This document shows, piece by piece, positions 58,983 to 64,000 of a stretch of DNA of 64,000 nt. The notes under the pieces were generated by a model. That model was not told the DNA's origin. It made no database searches and worked only from the letters and a program-made list of their open reading frames with translations. Each line of letters begins with the position of its first letter. Within the stretch, counting starts at the first letter, position 1. The position numbers and the translations under genes are program-made. This stretch comes from an uncultured Clostridia bacterium (GTDB taxonomy: Bacteria; Bacillota; Clostridia; TANB77; CAG-508): NCBI GenBank assembly GCA_948934525.1, contig CAQZSK010000006.1, positions 24,033 to 88,032 of the forward strand. The letters run 5' to 3'.

Positions 58983-60239
58983 ATGGAAAAGGTAATTGGT
59001 TTAGTTATGGCAGCAGGAGTAGATGACAGAATGAAATCTAAAAAGTCAAAATTAGCACAAGAACTATACGGAAAGGCTGTTATCAAAAGAGTAGTAGACT
59101 CTTTAAAGAAAGCAGGAATTGAAGAAATTGCTGTTATTGTTGGAGAAAATAAAGAAGAGATTGAGGCAATTTTAAAAGATGAAGTAACTTATCTTCATCA
59201 AGAAAGTTGTTTAGGAACAGGTCATGCTATAATGCAAGCAACTAGCTACTTAGAAGGAAAGCAAGGAAGAGTAGTTATTGCCAATGGAAATATTCCACTT
59301 ATCACCCCTCAAACAATTCGAACAGTAGTAGAAAAATCAGAAAATGAATTAGAGGCAGCTACTATTCTAACAGGAATTATCAGTGAACCAGCTGGATATG
59401 GAAGAATTGTTAGAAAAGATAATAAAATTGAAGAAATTATTGAAGAAAAAGAAGCAACAGAAGCGGAAAAGAAAGTTTTAGAAGTAAATGCAGGTCTATA
59501 TTGTTTTGAAATTTCAAAATTATTAGAAATTATCGGAAAATTACAACAAAGTAGTATAGGACTATATTATTTAACAGATGTTATCAAAATGTTTAATACA
59601 AAAGGCTTCAAAGTAGGCGGAGTTTTAGTAGAAGATAATACAGAAATTTTAAGTTTAAATACAAAAGCACAATTAGAAATGCTTACTAGAATTTTAAGAA
59701 TTCGTATTAATACTATGCATATGAATAATGGAGTAACCATTGAAGATATTAATTCAACCTATATTTATGAAGATGTAGAAATTGGAATGGATACAGTCAT
59801 TCAACCAAATACTACTATTAAATCAGGTGTTGTCATTGGAGAAGACTGCAATATTGGACCAAATGCCTATATTAGAGAAGGATGTAAGCTTGCTAACAAA
59901 GTCAAAGTAGGAAGTTTTGTAGAAATCAAAAAAGCTATTATTGGAGAAGGTTCAAAAGTACCACATTTATCATATATGGGTGATTGTGAAATTGGAGCCA
60001 AATGTAATATTGGCTGTGGAACAATTACGTGTAATTATGATGGAAAAAATAAACATAAAACAAAAATTGGAGATAATTGCTTTATTGGTTCAAATGTCAA
60101 TTTAGTAGCACCAGTAAATATTGGTGACCATACTTTAATTGCAGCAGGCTCAACTATTACAGAAGATGTACCATCAGAAAGTTTGGGAATTGCAAGACAA
60201 AGACAAACAAATAAAGAAGGATGGAACAAAGGAAAATAA
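58983..60239 (+). CDS. glmU: GlmU-like protein: degenerate uridylyltransferase domain plus intact acetyltransferase domain
   Basis: 418 residues. The N-domain starts VIGLVMAAGVDDRMKSKKSKLA where active GlmU has AAGxGTRMxSxxPK; the Gly-Thr and Pro are gone. The metal-binding Asp region (usually GDVPLL) reads NGNIPLI. The left-handed beta-helix C-domain keeps all key residues: PHLSYMGD, TITCNYDGKNKHKTKIG, LVAPVNIGDHTLIAAGSTITEDV. So the acetyltransferase step (glucosamine-1-P to GlcNAc-1-P) should work, the UTP step likely not. AAAGGAGAA precedes the ATG. Confidence 0.88.
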   Translation: MEKVIGLVMAAGVDDRMKSKKSKLAQELYGKAVIKRVVDSLKKAGIEEIAVIVGENKEEIEAILKDEVTYLHQESCLGTGHAIMQATSYLEGKQGRVVIANGNIPLITPQTIRTVVEKSENELEAATILTGIISEPAGYGRIVRKDNKIEEIIEEKEATEAEKKVLEVNAGLYCFEISKLLEIIGKLQQSSIGLYYLTDVIKMFNTKGFKVGGVLVEDNTEILSLNTKAQLEMLTRILRIRINTMHMNNGVTIEDINSTYIYEDVEIGMDTVIQPNTTIKSGVVIGEDCNIGPNAYIREGCKLANKVKVGSFVEIKKAIIGEGSKVPHLSYMGDCEIGAKCNIGCGTITCNYDGKNKHKTKIGDNCFIGSNVNLVAPVNIGDHTLIAAGSTITEDVPSESLGIARQRQTNKEGWNKGK

Positions 60240-60244
60240 GAAAA

Positions 60245-60347
60245 TGTCGCACTTGGGGACACATGTCGTATAAACTAACGTCCCCAAGTGCGACATTTTA
60301 CCATTTTTTACCAAAATGTCAGTTAAACTAACGTCCCTAAACTGACA
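60245..60347. repeat. two palindromic repeats, one of each arm type
   Basis: 60245-60295 is a TGTCGC-arm pair (ends TGTCGCACTTGGGGAC / GTCCCCAAGTGCGACA); 60317-60347 is a single TGTCAG unit differing from the 31-mer at one base (CCCT for CCCC). They fill the gap between glmU and the opposite holin-like gene. Confidence 0.85.
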
Positions 60348-60725
60348 TTATTGTTGTTCGCCAGGTAGAAAATAATCTACAACACCATATACTAAAGCAC
60401 CAATAATAGCAGCCATCCAAGAAACTGTATAACCTGCTACAAAATATTGGGTTACATATAGTACAACTGCAGAAAGTACAAAACCTACGAATCCTTTACC
60501 AAAAGAACTTGCATGTAAACCAGTAAATTTTGTGATTAAATAATCAATAACAGTAAGAACAATAGCAGCTGCTGCTAATGACCAGATGTTATTAATTTGA
60601 AATCCTGGTGTAAAGAATGCAGTAATAGCAAGAACAACGGCAGCTGTTACTAATCTACCAATGATTTGCCATACCATTCCTTTAGAATTAGATCTAGTTT
60701 GTGTGTTTGCATTATTATCTGACAT
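60348..60725 (-). CDS. phage-holin-4-superfamily (PF04020-like) membrane protein
   Basis: 125 residues from ATG 60725 (AAAGGAGG before it; upstream codons are not coding). A Ser/Asn/Thr-rich tail, then four helices: GMVWQIIGRLVTAAVVLAITAFFTPGF, IWSLAAAAIVLTVIDYLI, GFVGFVLSAVVLYVTQYFV and WMAAIIGALVYGVVDYFLPG. The TPGF and DYFLP motifs are typical of this chromosomal family; despite the name it is not phage-linked here. Function unknown. Confidence 0.8.
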   Translation of the reverse strand: MSDNNANTQTRSNSKGMVWQIIGRLVTAAVVLAITAFFTPGFQINNIWSLAAAAIVLTVIDYLITKFTGLHASSFGKGFVGFVLSAVVLYVTQYFVAGYTVSWMAAIIGALVYGVVDYFLPGEQQ

Positions 60726-60921
60726 AATTAAAACCTCCTTTGTAAACGTAAAAACAATGATGTTTGTGTTTCTAATTGTATTATGAACAAAAAATAAAAA
60801 TTTATTCAAAATGAATTGAATAGATTTTATTTTTTTTGGTTAAAATCAGTAATGAAGGGTTTTAATAAATATTTTATATTTTATTTTGAAATTTATTTTA
60901 TAAAAATTTTAGGAGAGAAAA

Positions 60922-61599
60922 ATGTTAATTACATTAATTAGAAGTGTTACTTTATACATAATTGTTTTAATTGTTATGAGATTAATGGGTAAAAGAGAAA
61001 TTGGGCAACTTCAGCCATTTGAACTTGCTATTTCTATTATGATAGCTGACTTAGCAGCCATTCCAATGTCTGATACAGGAATTCCTATTACAAATGGTAT
61101 TATTCCAATTTTAGGTCTTTTAATCATGCACTTATTAATTTCTTTAATCAATATGAAAAGTGTTAAAATGAGAGAGTTAATGTGTGGAAGACCAACTATT
61201 TTAATCTATAGGGGAAGAATTGATGAAAAGGCTTTAAAAAAGGAAAGATTTACTATTAATGAATTAGAAGAAAGATTAAGAGATAGTAATGTTTTTAATT
61301 TAGGAGATGTCGAATATGCTATTTTAGAAACAAGTGGACAAGTAACTGTCATTCAAAAGCCAAATAAGAGAACAACAATTCCAGAGGATTTTAACATTAT
61401 GCCAGAATATGAAGGGATTGCTTATGACCTTGTAGTAGATGGAAAAATTATGAAAGAAAATTTAAGGAAAATAGAAAAAGATGAAACTTGGCTTAGAAAA
61501 GAGGTAAGCAAATTTCATATTAGTCCAGAGAATGCATTAATTGTTACTTATGATGGAAAGGGACAAATTTTTTGCCAAGAGAAGGATAAGAATAAATAG
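60922..61599 (+). CDS. DUF421/YetF-type membrane protein
   Basis: 225 residues: three N-terminal helices (LIRSVTLYIIVLIVMRLMGKREIGQLQPFELAISIMIADLAAIP), the family signature MGKREIGQLQPF, and a cytoplasmic DUF421 domain with CGRPTILIYRGRIDEKALKKERFT. Bacillus YetF-type proteins are linked to spores and membranes, function unclear. AGGAGAG precedes the ATG. Followed by a DUF4363 gene, the usual clostridial pair. Confidence 0.88.
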   Translation: MLITLIRSVTLYIIVLIVMRLMGKREIGQLQPFELAISIMIADLAAIPMSDTGIPITNGIIPILGLLIMHLLISLINMKSVKMRELMCGRPTILIYRGRIDEKALKKERFTINELEERLRDSNVFNLGDVEYAILETSGQVTVIQKPNKRTTIPEDFNIMPEYEGIAYDLVVDGKIMKENLRKIEKDETWLRKEVSKFHISPENALIVTYDGKGQIFCQEKDKNK

Positions 61600-61611
61600 G
61601 GAGGAAAGAGA

Positions 61612-62001
61612 GTGTATAGGGAATTAATTATTATTATAATTGTAATCTTTATGATTGTAATAGGAAATGTGATTACACAAAATAATACAATTGAAGCAGT
61701 TGGACAGATTAGTGGTCAACTTACTACACTACGTCAAGAGATAGAAAAAGAAGAAGCAAGTCAAGAAAAGGCAAAAAAACAAATGGAAAAAGTGGAAGAA
61801 ATTTGGAAAGAGAAATACTGTCAAATGGCATTTTATATAGAACACAATGAACTAGAGAAAGTACAAACAGAACTTACCAAGTTAAAAGCAGATATTGATA
61901 TGGAAGAATATGCTCAAGGTGTAGAAAATTTAGAAAATTGTATTTTTATTCTTGAGCATATTAAGGATAAGAGTGCGTTAAAAGTGGTTAATATATTCTG
62001 A
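61612..62001 (+). CDS. DUF4363-like membrane-anchored protein
   Basis: 129 residues from GTG 61612 (GGGAGGAAAG before it): one helix (ELIIIIIVIFMIVIGNVIT) and an external helical bundle with a coiled coil (LRQEIEKEEASQEKAKKQMEKVEEIWKEKY). Twelve bases after the DUF421 gene. Partner of DUF421 in many Clostridia; role unknown. Confidence 0.8.
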   Translation: MYRELIIIIIVIFMIVIGNVITQNNTIEAVGQISGQLTTLRQEIEKEEASQEKAKKQMEKVEEIWKEKYCQMAFYIEHNELEKVQTELTKLKADIDMEEYAQGVENLENCIFILEHIKDKSALKVVNIF

Positions 62002-62026
62002 GTATGTATAACATAAATATGATAAA

Positions 62027-62773
62027 TTACATTAAATTTTTCATAGTATAATAACCTGCTTTTTGATTTAATAAAAATTTTGCAGCTTTAATAGCTCCTT
62101 CTGCAAAAATAACTCTAGAATGAGCGGTATGTTTCACTTCTAAGGTTTCATAAGGAGAGAAGAAAAAAATAGAATGTTCTCCTACAATATTTCCACCACG
62201 AATACTAGAAAATCCAATTTCTTTTGGATTTCTTTTTTCTCTTTTTTGCATACGATTTAATTCATAAGTATAACCGTAAGAATTAGCATGATTAATGCTA
62301 TCTGCTAATAAAAGTGCAGTACCACTTGGGCTATCCTTTTTTTGATTATGATGAGTCTCTACAATTTCAATATTAGCTTCTGGCAATTTGAGGGAAAGCT
62401 CAGCAATTAGTTGACTGATTAAACTGATTTGATAGGACATATTACTAGACTGAAAAATAGGAATTTGTAAGGATGCATTTATAATTGTGTCTTGTTGCTC
62501 TTGAGTAAAGCCAGTAGTAGCAATTACAAGTGGAATAGACTGACAAATGCAGTAGGGCAAAAGAGAAATGGTGGATTCTGGAGTAGAGAAGTCAATAATA
62601 ACATTAGGAATTTCAGGTAAGGAATGGATATTAGAAGAAATGTGGAAAGGAAGGTTAGTATTGGTTTGTGGATCTAATCCACCTATTAATTTCATATCTT
62701 CTCTTTCTGAAATTAGTTTTGCTACTTCATTTCCCATTTTTCCACAAATTCCATTGACTAAAACTTTTATCAT
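62027..62773 (-). CDS. dapB: 4-hydroxy-tetrahydrodipicolinate reductase
   Basis: 248 residues from ATG 62773 (AAAGGTGAT before it). NAD(P) loop VNGICGKMGNEVAKLI, VIIDFSTPESTI, catalytic IVETHHNQKKDSPSGTALLLAD and IGFSSIRGGNIVGEHSIFF. It reduces the DapA product toward lysine and meso-diaminopimelate; the same branch supplies dipicolinate for spores. It stands alone, without other dap genes nearby. Confidence 0.96.
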   Translation of the reverse strand: MIKVLVNGICGKMGNEVAKLISEREDMKLIGGLDPQTNTNLPFHISSNIHSLPEIPNVIIDFSTPESTISLLPYCICQSIPLVIATTGFTQEQQDTIINASLQIPIFQSSNMSYQISLISQLIAELSLKLPEANIEIVETHHNQKKDSPSGTALLLADSINHANSYGYTYELNRMQKREKRNPKEIGFSSIRGGNIVGEHSIFFFSPYETLEVKHTAHSRVIFAEGAIKAAKFLLNQKAGYYTMKNLM

Positions 62774-62793
62774 ATTGATATCACCTTTCATAT

Positions 62794-62827
62794 AAAAAAG
62801 ATAAAGCTATCAAAACTTTATCTTTTT
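62794..62827 (-). terminator. terminator between the HD gene and dapB
   Basis: Stem AAAAAAGATAAAG / CTTTATCTTTTT with T tracts; on the minus strand it follows the HD gene. Confidence 0.75.
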
Positions 62828-62855
62828 ATTCTATGCTTTATATTTTAAAATATAA

Positions 62856-63419
62856 CTAAACGATTCTAAAGATAATTAAACTTAAAAATACATAAGCATA
62901 TTTATATAATTTTTTAGTATGTAATGATTTTTGAATATGACAAAATGTTTCTCTACAAGCACTATATTTATCTGCAAAAGTTACAATAACAGTTTCTTTA
63001 AAATGCGGAATCTGAATGGTAACTGGCCACATATGATTTAAAATAACGTCTTGTTCAATTGCATTTAGCGAAAAAGCTTCTTTTGCATTTTTTAGTGCTA
63101 TTTTAGGGTGTAAAAAAGCATGTTGATGTGTCCATTTTCTATCAGGTCTTTTATGTGTATGCCAATCATATAAAAATAGGTCATGAAGCATGGCACCACG
63201 TGTAGCAGAAATATAATCTAAATGAAAAAGTTTACACATGCAATAGGTATAGTAGGCTACTTGCATACAGTGTTGATAACAAGAAGTATTGGCATGTTGA
63301 TTAAAATTTCGCATCTGTTTTACAATTGGATTTTCTATTAAATCTTGAATAATATTCATAAAATCATCATAACAATATATGTTATTTTTAACAGTGTTAC
63401 TTTCTAAATTTTTTTCCAA
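62856..63419 (-). CDS. HD-domain metal-dependent phosphohydrolase
   Basis: 187 residues. QHCMQVAYYTYCMCKLF, then the HD pair in GAMLHDLFLYDWHTH, and ILNHMWPV and FADKYSACRE with further ligands. HD proteins remove phosphates or cleave nucleotides. Substrate unknown. The start is probably TTG 63419 after AAAGGGGATT; there is no ATG before the conserved part. Confidence 0.82.
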   Translation of the reverse strand: MEKNLESNTVKNNIYCYDDFMNIIQDLIENPIVKQMRNFNQHANTSCYQHCMQVAYYTYCMCKLFHLDYISATRGAMLHDLFLYDWHTHKRPDRKWTHQHAFLHPKIALKNAKEAFSLNAIEQDVILNHMWPVTIQIPHFKETVIVTFADKYSACRETFCHIQKSLHTKKLYKYAYVFLSLIIFRIV

Positions 63420-63540
63420 TGTATAATCCCCTTTATTTGAACTCTTATTTAATTATATCATATTCTCTCGAAAATAGAAATAATTTAAGGAAATTTTAAG
63501 GTTTAGGTATGAGATGTTAATTTAACTAATAAATTAGTCA

Positions 63541-63568
63541 TTGACAAACACAATAAGGTAATGATAAT
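63541..63568 (+). promoter_or_regulatory. promoter of the 3'-most gene
   Basis: TTGACA at 63541-63546, 16-base spacer, GATAAT at 63563-63568. The gene-free stretch 63420-63765 otherwise shows only AT-rich sequence; about 190 bases of leader follow, in which I recognise no riboswitch. Confidence 0.55.
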
Positions 63569-63765
63569 ATAATACATATTGTGAATAAAATTATGGATTG
63601 GTAAATAGTACATAGTTTTAAAGTACATTGAAAAGGAAATAAAATAGATTTGCTGAAAAGATATCCAACCTATTGATACAAAAATTATGTATAAGATAAT
63701 CTAAAAATGTTCATAATATTAAAATATGCAAAAGATGGTAATAATATACAGAGGAGGAAAATGAA

Positions 63766-64000
63766 ATGATGACAAAGAAAGAAGCAAAAATTATTTTTAC
63801 AGCAATTGGAATTGTATTAGCAGTACTATTAATTGTAGTATTCACAAAAGGAGTAGGCAAAAAAGAAGAAAACAATAATGTAATCAATACAGCCACACAG
63901 CAAAATACAGAAAAATATACCACAAACTTAGTAGATGGAACAAAAATTAATAATAGTAGTGAATTTAATAAAGTAAAGAAGTATAAGGATATAGAAATTA
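63766..64000 (+). CDS. membrane-anchored hypothetical protein, cut by the window end
   Basis: 78 codons visible: MMTKKEAKIIFTAIGIVLAVLLIVVF is a membrane anchor or signal, followed by an Asn/Thr-rich linker and LVDGTKINNSSEFNKVKKYKDIEI at the edge. GAGGAGGAAA lies before the double ATG. Probably an exported protein; the family cannot be decided from the fragment. Confidence 0.65.
   Translation, partial: MMTKKEAKIIFTAIGIVLAVLLIVVFTKGVGKKEENNNVINTATQQNTEKYTTNLVDGTKINNSSEFNKVKKYKDIEI

Noticed and set aside
1..64000. CRISPR array or cas genes
   Set aside because: The palindromic repeats are dispersed and not regularly spaced, and no Cas-like ORF is present.
1..64000. Prophage
   Set aside because: The holin-family protein at 60348 stands alone among housekeeping genes; there is no integrase, terminase or structural gene.

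Overview
The window is about 31% G+C by eye, with AGA/AGG as main arginine codons and strong AGGAGG ribosome-binding sites. It encodes many endospore proteins (SipL, YunB, SpoVAC/AD/AE, DapB) and Gram-positive division and surface genes (SepF, DivIVA, a sortase, an IPQTG-anchored protein). This fits a spore-forming, probably uncultured gut-type member of the Clostridia; I cannot name a species.

Layout. 0.3-2.8 kb: spore morphogenesis (sipL, yunB), a GC-richer orphan gene and a gene remnant. 3.2-5.6 kb: an acyltransferase-like protein and an esterase. 5.6-8.1 kb: rpsI/rplM facing infC-rpmI-rplT, each with its own leader. 8.2-10.4 kb: pilin-like surface proteins. 10.4-11.2 kb: an IS200-type insertion. 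11.2-14 kb: spoVA operon, dodecin and a stand-alone MutS-I domain. 14-17.6 kb: GH18 hydrolase, an unknown gene, greA. 17.7-24 kb: deoD, pyrG, groES/groEL, mtaB. 24-29 kb: a second pilin-like gene, a short alaS, a HIT protein, a sortase, two tRNAs. 29.4-45.9 kb: tiny Cys-rich proteins, mutL, miaA, a division cluster (HlyD-like, sepF, divIVA, rsmD, ftsK), a beta-CASP nuclease and a GH15 enzyme. 46-51.7 kb: REP-type transposase, radA, disA, cyclophilin. 51.8-57.6 kb: VWA surface protein, ylmH, a third pilin-like gene, dinB. 57.7-64 kb: UDP-sugar genes, membrane proteins, dapB, HD protein, and a gene cut by the window end.

Main result. Five otherwise intact, unrelated genes (an esterase, spoVAE, the beta-CASP nuclease, radA, dinB) each contain exactly one frame break. 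In all five the break is one extra C before a glycine GGN codon, which creates an in-frame CGG. Reading every recognised gene by eye, I found no other in-frame CGG codon; the only exception is one short, GC-richer orphan ORF. CGT, CGC and CGA are all used. The simplest biological reading is that CGG has no normal decoder here and ribosomes shift +1 at it, so C-GGN is read as glycine. A systematic sequencing artefact is the main alternative.

Other systems. (1) A family of palindromic TGTCAG/TGTCGC repeats with compensatory arm changes, eight loci, next to a REP-associated tyrosine transposase. (2) Three pilin-anchored proteins with formylglycine-enzyme-like C-terminal domains; their last ~50 codons switch to NNT/NNC codons and diverge between copies, as expected of targets of a diversity-generating retroelement. 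(3) A 132-bp insertion that duplicated the groEL ribosome-binding site and first codons. (4) A GlmU with a degenerate pyrophosphorylase site beside a UDPGP-type pyrophosphorylase gene.
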